7,357 bases of DNA from Accumulibacter sp. (GCA_031276375.1 JAISNE010000397.1:1-7357); one strand, 5' to 3'; positions 1-6,063 are shown, numbered from the stretch's first letter. The notes: generated by a model from the letters alone, not told the origin. Numbers and translations are program-made.

Positions 1-76
1 TGCGCGCGCTCTCCAGTAACGGACGAATCCGCTCAAACTGCTCACGACTGATGTCGCTAGGGTAGGAATGTCTCAT
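1..76 (-). CDS. IS5-family transposase, N-terminal fragment (cut by window edge)
   Basis: Reading the minus strand from the ATG at 74-76 gives 25 residues beginning MRHSYPSDISREQFERIRPL, and the frame runs off the left edge. The YPSD(I/L)SREQFERIRPLLE pattern is the familiar N-terminus of IS5-family transposases, which catalyse cut-and-paste transposition with a DDE active site. The catalytic part lies outside the window, so it cannot be said whether the element is intact. No strong ribosome binding site precedes the ATG, which is common for IS genes. The IS terminus lies about 40 bp upstream of the start, as expected for this family. Family assignment is from recall of the N-terminal motif only. 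Confidence 0.8.
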   Translation of the reverse strand, partial: MRHSYPSDISREQFERIRPLLESAR

Positions 77-117
77 CCGTAGAGTTTTACCATATTCAGG
101 AGACTTTGAACAGGTTC
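1..117 (-). mobile_element. Terminal part of an IS5-family insertion sequence
   Basis: The transposase start is followed outward by a short non-coding segment ending, on the minus strand, in a tip reading GAACCTGTTCAAAGTCTCC (99-117). That is the likely terminal inverted repeat. The bases TAA at 118-120 could be a 3-bp target duplication. Neither the other inverted repeat nor the second TAA copy is in the window, so the exact boundary is inferred and could be off by a few bases. The element sits in the space just downstream of the PPK2 gene, so it does not break a gene visible here. Confidence 0.6.
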
Positions 118-140
118 TAAATGCGATTGCCCTGTTGGAC

Positions 141-183
141 GGGTGCTTCCCGCGCCCGAGGGGAGCAAGGAGGCTCCCCCTAC
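141..183 (-). repeat. REP-like palindrome with GTAG head, after ppk2
   Basis: On the minus strand a GTAG tetranucleotide (183-180) leads straight into a hairpin. The arms are GGGGAGC/GCTCCCC (173-179 and 160-166) with a 6-nt loop. GC-rich sequence down to about 141 may be the rest of the element. A GTAG or GGAG head followed by an imperfect palindrome is the signature of REP sequences mobilised by RAYT (Y1-type) transposases. The core closely matches the plus-strand copy at 2769-2790. It lies 10 bp beyond the PPK2 stop and may protect or end that mRNA, but no U-tract follows the stem, so it is not a classic intrinsic terminator. Confidence 0.6.
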
Positions 184-192
184 AAAAAACCT

Positions 193-1326
193 TCACAGAA
201 CAGACGCGTCGGCGCTGGCGTGTTCTTCCCGTTCATGCACGGCATTGGCGCGGCCCACCAGCAGGGGGTCGAGCGGGCCGATCCGCTTGATGTCCTTGTT
301 GGCGTAGGGAAGACTGTGCAGCACATAGCGCATGGCGTTCAGGCGCGCGCGTTTCTTGCAGTCGGATTTGACCACCGTCCAGGGCGCCTCGGCGGTGTCG
401 GTGTGGAAGAACATCGCCTCTTTCGCCTTCGTGTATTCCTCCCATTTGTCCAGGGACGCCACGTCGATGGGCGAGAGCTTCCACTGTTTCAGGGGATGCT
501 TTCCCCGTTCCCTGAAACGCTGCCGCTGTTCGGCGCGGCTCACCGAAAACCAGAGCTTGATCAGGAGAATGCCGCTCCTGACCAGGTTGCGCTCGAATTC
601 CGGGCACTGGCGCATGAACTCCGCGTATTCGTCGGGCGTGCAGAATCCCATGACCCATTCCACGCCCGCCCGGTTGTACCAGGAGCGGTCGAACATCACG
701 ATTTCGCCCGCGCTGGGCAGGTGCTGGATGTAGCGCTGGAAATACCATTGCCCGCGCTCGACTTCCGAGGGTTTTTCCAGGGCGACCACGGAAGCGCCGC
801 GCGGGTTCAGATGCTCCATGAAACGCTTGATGGTGCCGCCCTTGCCGGCCGCGTCGCGGCCCTCGAAGACGATCACCAGACGCTGTCCCGTTTCCTTCAT
901 CCAGGCCTGCATTTTCAGGAGTTCCACCTGGAGCTGGTATTTCTGTTTATCGTAGTTCTTGCGGGACATCTGCCTTTTGTAGGGATATCCTCCGGCGCGC
1001 CAATTGTCCGCCAGCTCGTCATCGGGCGGGATCGGCGCGGGACGGCCGGGAACGTCCTTTCGCGTGTTTTTTTTCGGGAAGACGCGGCGCGGCGTCCTGG
1101 CGTGCTCGGGGGACGCGCCGTCCGGAGGCGCTTCCGAGTCGCTCGCGGCGGGTGGGGAGGCGACGGGAACGACGGCGGTTCCGGAATCATGGATGGCCGG
1201 GATGGCCGTTTCGGCTTCTCGCGCCGCGTTGTCCTTCCGGTCGCCGGGGGCCGCGGCGGGCGTGACGGCAAGCGCGGCGGACATGACTGACGGCGCGGCG
1301 GGCGCGCTTCTTTTCTGGATGATCAT
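193..1326 (-). CDS. ppk2: Polyphosphate kinase 2 (class I PPK2) with long N-terminal extension
   Basis: Cytoplasmic PPK2-family kinase, 377 residues, which transfers phosphate between polyphosphate and nucleoside di-/triphosphates. Residues 105-360 form the single PPK2 domain. It has the Walker A motif EGRDAAGKGGTIKRF (155-169, Lys162), the Walker B region MFDRSWYNRAGVEWVMGF (211-228, Asp213), and a basic lid segment around 267-288 (QRQRFRERGKHPLKQWKLSP). One domain rather than two fits class I. Residues 1-100 are Ala/Pro-rich low-complexity sequence, making the protein longer than the roughly 300 residues common in the family. The ATG at 1326 is chosen because AGGGA (1333-1337) lies 6 nt upstream and a sigma70-like promoter lies just beyond. 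The ATG at 1332 is an alternative. In-frame TTG 1416 and ATG 1410 lie upstream of that promoter and are disfavoured. The ATG at residue 15 is also possible. Family assignment is secure; preferred nucleotide and direction are not readable. Confidence 0.93.
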   Translation of the reverse strand: MIIQKRSAPAAPSVMSAALAVTPAAAPGDRKDNAAREAETAIPAIHDSGTAVVPVASPPAASDSEAPPDGASPEHARTPRRVFPKKNTRKDVPGRPAPIPPDDELADNWRAGGYPYKRQMSRKNYDKQKYQLQVELLKMQAWMKETGQRLVIVFEGRDAAGKGGTIKRFMEHLNPRGASVVALEKPSEVERGQWYFQRYIQHLPSAGEIVMFDRSWYNRAGVEWVMGFCTPDEYAEFMRQCPEFERNLVRSGILLIKLWFSVSRAEQRQRFRERGKHPLKQWKLSPIDVASLDKWEEYTKAKEAMFFHTDTAEAPWTVVKSDCKKRARLNAMRYVLHSLPYANKDIKRIGPLDPLLVGRANAVHEREEHASADASVL

Positions 1327-1354
1327 GACCATTCCCTGTCGTGAGGATAAAACG

Positions 1355-1382
1355 ATTATTGGAAACTGTTTTGAAAACGCAA
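1355..1382 (-). promoter_or_regulatory. Candidate sigma70 promoter for ppk2
   Basis: On the minus strand a -35-like TTGCGT (1377-1382) and a -10-like AATAAT (1355-1360, five of six to TATAAT) are separated by 16 bp. Transcription would start near 1348, giving a leader of about 22 nt before the ATG at 1326. This local AT-rich patch stands out from its GC-rich surroundings. It suggests that ppk2 can be transcribed on its own rather than only by read-through from the permease gene. Prediction by eye only. Confidence 0.45.
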
Positions 1383-1428
1383 ACGACGCCGGCGGACTCC
1401 TCCGGTTCATGCACAATTTCTTGCTGGA

Positions 1429-1448
1429 GGGAGAAGCGTAATTCTCCC
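1429..1448 (-). other. Stem-loop between permease gene and ppk2
   Basis: Perfect 7-bp inverted repeat GGGAGAA/TTCTCCC with a 6-nt loop, starting 8 bp after the permease stop codon. On the minus strand the stem is followed by TCCAGCAAG, not a U-run, so it is not a standard intrinsic terminator. It may be a 3'-end stabilising hairpin or a weak terminator separating the operon from ppk2. Confidence 0.4.
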
Positions 1449-1456
1449 CCCGGGTT

Positions 1457-2710
1457 TCAATGGGGGCCCGTCAATCCGTCAACGATCGAACGCCGGAACA
1501 CCCACCAGGCCGGCAGGATGGCGAGAACGCCCCCGGACAGCGCGAGGCTTCCGGCCAGGATGAATTCCTCGACGCCCAGGCTGGCCCGCATGGCGAAACC
1601 GGCCAGGCCCTGCAAGTAGCGGGAAAAGGCCGCCGCCGCGCCGTAGCCGAGCAGGAGGCCGAGCAGCGCGCCCAGGCCGATGAGCCAGGCGACTTCGATC
1701 CAGACCGTGGCGAACACGTAGCGTCGCGGCGCGCCGATCGCGCGCAGCACGGCGAAGCGGCGGCGGCGCGCGAGAAAACCGGTCAGCAGCGTCACCAGCA
1801 CCGCCGCGACGACCAGCACTTGCGTGGCGACGGCCAGCAATGACATGAGGTCGCGCGCGTTGCCGAGCGCGGCGTACAGTTCGTTGAGCGCCTCGGCGGG
1901 AAACAGGGCGAGGCTGCGCGGCGCGCGGAAGCGGCCGCGCAGGACGTAGGCGTCGGCCACCGACGCCGGTTTCACGGCGATGGCGGGCACGCCGGGCAAA
2001 CGCGAGGCGTTCCACGGCGGGCCGATGCGCTTTTCCCCAATGTCGTGGCCGTCGGCCTGGCCGTGTATCGCCCAGACATCCTCGACCGGCACCAGCACGG
2101 CGGTATCCCAGATCGTGTGCCGGGCGGGCAGGCGTCCGACGACGGTATACCGGACGTCGGCGTGTCCGGCGTGTTCTTCTTCGTCCTCGTCTTCCTCTTC
2201 CTCCTCGTGATCCCCGTCATGCTCCCCGCCGTGGCCGTGTTGCGGGGCAATCCGCGCGCCGACCGCGAGCGGCACCGCCGCGCCGACGACGGCCTCGCCG
2301 CGCCGCTGGAAAATCCGGCCTTCGCCGATTTCCAGCGCGCCGCCGCGCGACGCGAAATCGGCGGTCGTGCCGACGATCGGATGCCCTTGCCAGTGGTCGC
2401 CAAAAGCGATCGGCGCGGCATGGACGACGCCGGGGGATCGGGCCACTTCGGCCAGCACCGCGCCGTCGAGCAGCGGAATCGCCCGCGCTTGCAGGTAGAC
2501 GGTGCTCAACACCAGTTGCGTCGGGCTGCCGGGCGCACCGATCAACAGGTCGAAATCGTCCGCCGCGCGCGCGCTGCCCTGGCGCAGGGCGCGTTCCTGC
2601 GAGATCACCATGATGCCGACGGCCAGCGCCAGCGCCACCAGCAGAACGATCAGCCACGCCAGCGGACGGTTGCGGCGCAGGTCGGCCAGGACAAGGGGAA
2701 AAGGATTCAT
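1457..2710 (-). CDS. FtsX/MacB-type ABC transporter permease with His/acid-rich periplasmic loop
   Basis: Inner-membrane subunit of an ABC system, 417 residues. It has the MacB/FtsX layout: a cytoplasmic N-terminus, TM1 at about 17-37, a large periplasmic domain (38-285), then three helices near 286-311, 336-360 and 382-404. The cytoplasmic loop RRRRFAVLRAIGAPRRYVF (315-333) matches the coupling segment typical of FtsX domains. Residues 158-183 form a low-complexity stretch with six His (158, 160, 164, 168, 180, 183) and about a dozen Asp/Glu, likely metal-binding. The ATG at 2710 is preferred over further upstream codons because GAGAGG lies 6 nt before it and TM1 follows at once. Partner ATPase is the gene at 2859-3524. 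Position after a DUF3299 gene and an ATPase recalls P. aeruginosa PA4064-PA4066, a zinc-responsive group. Substrate is not shown by the sequence. Confidence 0.85.
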   Translation of the reverse strand: MNPFPLVLADLRRNRPLAWLIVLLVALALAVGIMVISQERALRQGSARAADDFDLLIGAPGSPTQLVLSTVYLQARAIPLLDGAVLAEVARSPGVVHAAPIAFGDHWQGHPIVGTTADFASRGGALEIGEGRIFQRRGEAVVGAAVPLAVGARIAPQHGHGGEHDGDHEEEEEDEDEEEHAGHADVRYTVVGRLPARHTIWDTAVLVPVEDVWAIHGQADGHDIGEKRIGPPWNASRLPGVPAIAVKPASVADAYVLRGRFRAPRSLALFPAEALNELYAALGNARDLMSLLAVATQVLVVAAVLVTLLTGFLARRRRFAVLRAIGAPRRYVFATVWIEVAWLIGLGALLGLLLGYGAAAAFSRYLQGLAGFAMRASLGVEEFILAGSLALSGGVLAILPAWWVFRRSIVDGLTGPH

Positions 2711-2768
2711 GCGCGCCTCTCGTTCATCGTAAAACCTACTCCGGTTTGGAACCCCGCCCGAAAGCAAG

Positions 2769-2831
2769 GTAGAGGGAGCATCCTGCTCCCCTGGCCGGCT
2801 GGAAGCCGGCCCCACGAGCCGGCCCCACGAG
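2769..2831 (+). repeat. Composite REP-like element with two hairpins and 13-bp tandem repeat
   Basis: Lies in the 148-bp spacer between the ATPase and permease genes. On the plus strand a GTAG head (2769-2772) is followed by a hairpin GGGAGCA-tcc-TGCTCCC (2774-2790). A second perfect hairpin follows, GGCCGGCT-gga-AGCCGGCC (2793-2811). A 13-bp unit AGCCGGCCCCACG then occurs twice in tandem (2804-2816 and 2817-2829). The first hairpin matches the opposite-strand element at 160-183. In the operon mRNA these would fold as strong intercistronic hairpins and could lower permease expression relative to the ATPase. Classed as REP-like by structure; genome-wide copy number is unknown. Confidence 0.65.
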
Positions 2832-2858
2832 TCGCGCGGGAAGAAAGACCGCGCCGGC

Positions 2859-3524
2859 TCACCGCAGTCTTCCGTCTTCGAGCGCCACGCAATGGTCCAG
2901 CCGCGCCAGCAATTCCTGGTCGTGCGAGACGACGATCAGCGTGGCGTTCCGCGTTCGCGCCAGGCCGGCCAGCAGCTCGCCGACACGGGTGCGGTGTTCC
3001 GGGTCGAGGCTGGCCGTCGGCTCGTCGGCGATGACGATCCCCGGCGCGAACAGCAGGGCGCGGGCGAGCGCGACACGCTGCCGCTCGCCGCGCGAGAGCA
3101 GCGCCACATCGCGTTCCCGGCAATCGACGCCGACGGCTTCGAGCAATTCGCCGGCGCGGCGGCGCAATTCCGGCGGCGCGCGCCAGTGCTCGAAACAGGC
3201 GGGCAGCAGCACGTTGTCGAAGGCCGCCAGGCCCTCGATGAGGTGGAAATCCTGGAAGACGAGGCCGACGTTGCGCTGGCGCCAGCGGTCGCGCGCTTCG
3301 GGGGAGAGCGCGCGCAGGTCGAGGCCATCCCAGCGGACGCGGCCCGATTCGGCAACGGCGATGCCGGACAGGCAGTGGAACAAGGTGGTCTTGCCCGCGC
3401 CCGACGGGCCGCGAATACCCAGGCTGGAACCCGCCGGCACGTCGAGACCGGCGATCTCGAACAGGGCGTGGCGCTGTCCCGGAAAACGCCAGGCCAGCTC
3501 CTCGACGCACAGTGTTTGGCCCAT
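2859..3524 (-). CDS. ABC transporter ATP-binding protein, LolD/MacB type
   Basis: Cytoplasmic nucleotide-binding subunit, 221 residues, the usual length for LolD/MacB-type ATPases. In order it shows Walker A GPSGAGKTT (39-47, Lys45), Q-loop Gln91 in VFQDFHLIEGL, signature LSRGERQR (143-150), Walker B IVIADEP (163-169, Asp167 and catalytic Glu168), D-loop SLD and H-loop His201. The signature has Arg where LSGGE is more common, but the essential second Gly is kept and this variant occurs in the subfamily, so it should be active. The ATG lies 6 bp after the DUF3299 stop with only a weak GGAA before it, suggesting translational coupling. It most likely pairs with the permease at 1457-2710, and the helix-coupling type implies mechanotransmission or extraction from the membrane rather than classic uptake. 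The cargo is unknown. Confidence 0.92.
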   Translation of the reverse strand: MGQTLCVEELAWRFPGQRHALFEIAGLDVPAGSSLGIRGPSGAGKTTLFHCLSGIAVAESGRVRWDGLDLRALSPEARDRWRQRNVGLVFQDFHLIEGLAAFDNVLLPACFEHWRAPPELRRRAGELLEAVGVDCRERDVALLSRGERQRVALARALLFAPGIVIADEPTASLDPEHRTRVGELLAGLARTRNATLIVVSHDQELLARLDHCVALEDGRLR

Positions 3525-3530
3525 TTCCGG

Positions 3531-4007
3531 TCAGTTCCCGAAATCGGCGTCGACCAGACGCACCTGACTGACGAAACCCGTTTGCGGATCGGTCCAGGAA
3601 CCGATCTCGAGCCGCCCCTCGACGGTGACGCGCCGCTGGAAATCGACCGGGACAAGCGTCTTTTTCAAGTAGACGACCACGATGTCGACGGGCCATTCGG
3701 CGTCGGAGGCGCAGAACGGGCAAACCGCGACCGGCTCGCGGGTGAGCACGAAAAACCGGCTTTCCGGCTTGAGCGGCGGCGCCATGAAGCCGCGCATGCG
3801 CACCGTCCGCTCCTTGAGCGAGAGGGCGCGTTCGGAATAGCGGATGCCGAGCACGCCGATCGACTGGTACAGCCCGTCGAAGCTCAATGTCTCGGCCGCC
3901 CCGGCGAGGCCGGGAATGGCCAGCAGGGGCAGCAGGAAGCCTCGCAGGAAGCGCCGCCGGGCCGGCGCGGCCGGTTTCCGGAGGGCGTTTTGACAGGCCG
4001 GGATCAT
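3531..4007 (-). CDS. Exported DUF3299-type protein with CPFC motif
   Basis: Small protein of 158 residues. The N-terminus carries a basic region with a Tat-like motif ARRRFLR (16-22) followed by a hydrophobic stretch (23-36) ending in AGAA, so export to the periplasm by Tat or Sec is predicted, with cleavage near 38. The mature part, with a VRMRGFMAPPL segment (69-79), FFVL (85-88) and CPFC (96-99), fits the DUF3299 family as remembered. That family often sits beside LolD/MacB-type ABC genes in zinc-responsive operons such as PA4064-PA4066. Its biochemical role is unknown. The CPFC pair might bind metal or act in redox; this is inference. The start codon overlaps the phosphatase stop by 4 bp (ATGA, 4004-4007) and has no good ribosome binding site, so translation is probably coupled. 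Family assignment is moderate; existence as a gene is firm. Confidence 0.78.
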   Translation of the reverse strand: MIPACQNALRKPAAPARRRFLRGFLLPLLAIPGLAGAAETLSFDGLYQSIGVLGIRYSERALSLKERTVRMRGFMAPPLKPESRFFVLTREPVAVCPFCASDAEWPVDIVVVYLKKTLVPVDFQRRVTVEGRLEIGSWTDPQTGFVSQVRLVDADFGN

Positions 4008-5788
4008 TGCCCGGAGGTCTTGCCGGTGGATTTGCCTTGCGCCAGATCCAGCGCTTCGGCGATAACCCGGAAGAGATCGGTGTTTTCCATCTGTCCGCGC
4101 ACCTTTCCGGCGCCCGGCCCCATCGCCGTGAGCACCACGTCATCGCCCGAATGGATGCCCTGGTTGGCGGCGCGTTTTCCCGTGTTCGGCAGATTGCCGA
4201 CGCGCGGCACGGCGCCCGGAACGTCCTTGTACTTCTCGTTGGCGACCATCACCCCGTCGCTGCTCTTGATCGCCGGCACGAACTCGCCGTCGAGGAAGGG
4301 GCGGAAGGTATCGTAATGGTCGGGGTAGGCGCCGAAGACGAAGCGCAGGCGGCGCGGCACGTCGACGCTGACCGGATAGCCTTCGTCGTTCGGCTGGTAG
4401 TCGGGGAAGCCGGCGTCCTCGTAGATCCTCACCTTGTTGCGCATCGCCTCGCCGGGCGCGTTGTCGTCGACCGTGCCGATCACGCTGACCGGGTGGCTAT
4501 GGTCGGCGGTGACCAGGATCAGCGTGTCGTTGCCGTTGGCGCCGGCCCATTCCCGTGCCGCCCCGACCGCGTTGTCGAGCATGATCGTGTCGTAGATCGC
4601 GCGTTCGGGATCCATCGAATGCGAATACTTGTCGATGCGCGCCGATTCGACCATCAACACGAAACCGTTCCGGTTGCGCGACAGGACGCGGATCGCCGCC
4701 TGCATTTCCTCGACCACGTCGGGCTGGTCGGGGAACTTGGCGACCGAGCCTTTCTTGAGGAATTTCAGATCGAGCGCGCCATCCACGTTGCCGGTGTTGT
4801 ACAGGCCGAGCAGCTTGGTCGTCTTCCCGTCCTTGGCCGCCGCGAGCATCTCGCTCCTGGTGGTGGCCAGCGCATAGCCGGCGTCCCGGAAGCGGGCGAT
4901 GTAATCGTCCTCGTCGGCGCGCTTCGAGCCGGGCGTGCTCCTGGGCAGGAAGTACGGCGAGCCGCCGCCCATCAGCACGTCGATCCGGCTGTCGTAGTAC
5001 ATCTTCACGATGTCGTTGTAATCGGAGCGGCGGCGGGTATGCGCGACCATCGCGGCCGGCGTGGCGTCCTCGATCTCGGCGTTGGTGACGACGCCGACGG
5101 CCAGGCCCTTGCGTTTGGCCAGCGAGGTCAGCGTCTCCACTTTCGGGTGGTCGAGCGAATTGGCCGCGCGCGAGCAATAGACGCCAAGCGCGTTGACGCA
5201 GGATTTGTGGCCGGTGGTGTAGGTGTGCGCGGCGTTCGCCGAATCGGTGATGATCGAGTCGGTTCCCTGCGTGGTCAGGAGCGCCATGTGCGGCATGTCG
5301 TCCATGGCCAGCTTGCCCTTGATCTTGCCATCCTCGACCCCCTTGGACAGGAGACGGGCCGCGGTGCGGTGGCCGATCGAAAAACCGTCGCCGATGAACA
5401 GGATGACGTTTTTCGCCGCGCGCCTTCCGGGCGTCGCGTATACCGTCCATTCGACCGACGCGCTGGACGCGCCGTCGCTGGCCGTCACGGCGTAGCGGCC
5501 CGGGCGCGTCAGCGAGACATCGCGCAGCAGCAGGCTGGACGCCTCCTTGCCGTCCTCGCGGGCGATCCACTCGGCGCTCCGACCCAACACCCTGGCGTAA
5601 TCATGACCGTTGATGGTGACCGAGACACGGGCCGGATCGGCGAGGCCGGGAAACTCCACCTTGAAATCGAAACGCGCGCCGGAGAGTATTTCCGCGCGGT
5701 TGATCGGGTAGATGGCCTGCGCGGCGGCGGTCGGCGCGAGCGACGCCAGGGCGGCGGCGAGGGCCAGGGAAAGGGGGATGGAACGCAT
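4004..5788 (-). CDS. Secreted PhoA-superfamily alkaline phosphatase
   Basis: Periplasmic or secreted phosphomonoesterase, 594 residues, releasing inorganic phosphate from organic esters. Residues 1-23 are a Sec signal peptide (cleavage near TAAA-QA). Residues 25-120 look like an Ig-like beta domain absent from E. coli PhoA (471 aa). Catalytic residues line up with PhoA: Asp134 in FIGDG, Asp182-Ser183 in ITDSANAAHTYTTG (Ser183 nucleophile), Asp241 and Thr243 in EIEDATPAAMVAH, Glu381, Asp386 and His390 in VESARIDKYSHS, Asp429-His430 in TADHSH, and His546 in GIHSGDD. The zinc and magnesium ligands therefore appear complete. GAGGA (5796-5800) lies 7 nt before the ATG. A Pho box upstream indicates PhoB induction under phosphate limitation. 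First gene of an apparent four-gene operon; its stop overlaps the DUF3299 start. Substrate preference is not readable; phosphodiesterase activity cannot be excluded. Confidence 0.93.
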   Translation of the reverse strand: MRSIPLSLALAAALASLAPTAAAQAIYPINRAEILSGARFDFKVEFPGLADPARVSVTINGHDYARVLGRSAEWIAREDGKEASSLLLRDVSLTRPGRYAVTASDGASSASVEWTVYATPGRRAAKNVILFIGDGFSIGHRTAARLLSKGVEDGKIKGKLAMDDMPHMALLTTQGTDSIITDSANAAHTYTTGHKSCVNALGVYCSRAANSLDHPKVETLTSLAKRKGLAVGVVTNAEIEDATPAAMVAHTRRRSDYNDIVKMYYDSRIDVLMGGGSPYFLPRSTPGSKRADEDDYIARFRDAGYALATTRSEMLAAAKDGKTTKLLGLYNTGNVDGALDLKFLKKGSVAKFPDQPDVVEEMQAAIRVLSRNRNGFVLMVESARIDKYSHSMDPERAIYDTIMLDNAVGAAREWAGANGNDTLILVTADHSHPVSVIGTVDDNAPGEAMRNKVRIYEDAGFPDYQPNDEGYPVSVDVPRRLRFVFGAYPDHYDTFRPFLDGEFVPAIKSSDGVMVANEKYKDVPGAVPRVGNLPNTGKRAANQGIHSGDDVVLTAMGPGAGKVRGQMENTDLFRVIAEALDLAQGKSTGKTSGQ

Positions 5789-5820
5789 GGGCTTGTCCTC
5801 GTGTCGGTTTGGGAGGACAC

Positions 5821-5826
5821 AGCTTA
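5821..5826 (-). promoter_or_regulatory. -10-like hexamer of the PhoB-dependent promoter
   Basis: TAAGCT lies 10 bp downstream of the Pho box end, the spacing usual for PhoB-activated promoters. It keeps the T1, A2 and T6 positions of TATAAT. A weak -10 with no -35 fits activator dependence. The start would fall near 5814, giving a leader of about 25 nt that contains the GAGGA ribosome binding site. Confidence 0.5.
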
Positions 5827-5836
5827 GGAAACGCGT

Positions 5837-5854
5837 GTGACACCTTCATGACAA
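5837..5854 (-). promoter_or_regulatory. Pho box (PhoB binding site)
   Basis: The minus strand reads TTGTCAT-GAAG-GTGTCAC. These are two 7-bp half-sites containing TGTCA spaced exactly 11 bp apart, against the enterobacterial consensus CTGTCAT-(A/T-rich 4)-CTGTCAC. Only the first base of each half-site and the less A/T-rich spacer deviate. It ends 48 bp before the phosphatase ATG and takes the place of a -35 element. With its target being an alkaline phosphatase, PhoB control is a strong inference. Confidence 0.8.
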
Positions 5855-5985
5855 GCCCGCGGAATCCGCCGCCCGCCCTGACGCGCCGTACTCCCGTACA
5901 AGCCATCGAAGAATGGAAACTCAAAAAACCAGGTAGCATCGGATTCTTGCCGGTTTATGATCTGGCGGGTCTTGACACGCGGCTC

Positions 5986-6007
5986 GTATGGCGGGCGTCT
6001 CGCCCGC
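5986..6007 (+). repeat. REP-like palindrome, GTAT-headed
   Basis: GTAT (5986-5989) is followed by a perfect hairpin GCGGGCG-tct-CGCCCGC (5991-6007) and then TTCGTGGGAC. The stem differs from the elements at 160-183 and 2769-2790. The flanking CGTGGG resembles the reverse complement of the CCCACG part of the composite element at 2804-2829. It is probably a related intergenic repeat of a different stem class. No U-tract follows on either strand. Confidence 0.45.
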
Positions 6008-6040
6008 TTCGTGGGACTTATACAAAAATGACCGGAATCC

Positions 6041-6063
6041 CGATACGTCGGACTTGCGTATCG
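6041..6063 (-). other. Stem-loop downstream of the TonB-family gene
   Basis: Perfect 7-bp inverted repeat CGATACG/CGTATCG around a 9-nt loop, 34 bp past the TonB-family stop codon. On the minus strand a short T-run (CATTTTTG) comes about 11 nt later, too far for a standard intrinsic terminator. It may be an mRNA 3'-end structure or a protein-binding inverted repeat. Confidence 0.3.

Noticed and set aside
141..183. Classic intrinsic terminator for ppk2
   Set aside because: The stem is good, but the T-run lies before it on the minus strand rather than after it.
121..1290. 389-codon plus-strand frame opposite ppk2
   Set aside because: Complement of the PPK2 domain with no recognisable motifs and no ribosome binding site.
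1333..1416. Longer PPK2 starting at TTG 1416 or ATG 1410
   Set aside because: These codons lie upstream of the likely promoter and lack a Shine-Dalgarno sequence; the added residues are not PPK2-like.
2707..4143. 478-codon minus-strand frame across the ATPase and DUF3299 genes
   Set aside because: Out of frame with both recognised proteins and Arg/Ala/Pro-rich, typical of a shadow frame.
3887..5827. Long plus-strand open frame (646 codons) opposite the alkaline phosphatase
   Set aside because: It mirrors a well-supported gene with complete catalytic motifs; long antisense frames are expected in GC-rich DNA, and its His/Arg/Asp-heavy composition resembles no protein family.
5972..6000. Exact TTGACA at 5972-5977 as a plus-strand promoter
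   Set aside because: No -10-like hexamer lies 15-19 bp downstream (the region is the GCGGGCG palindrome) and no plus-strand gene follows.
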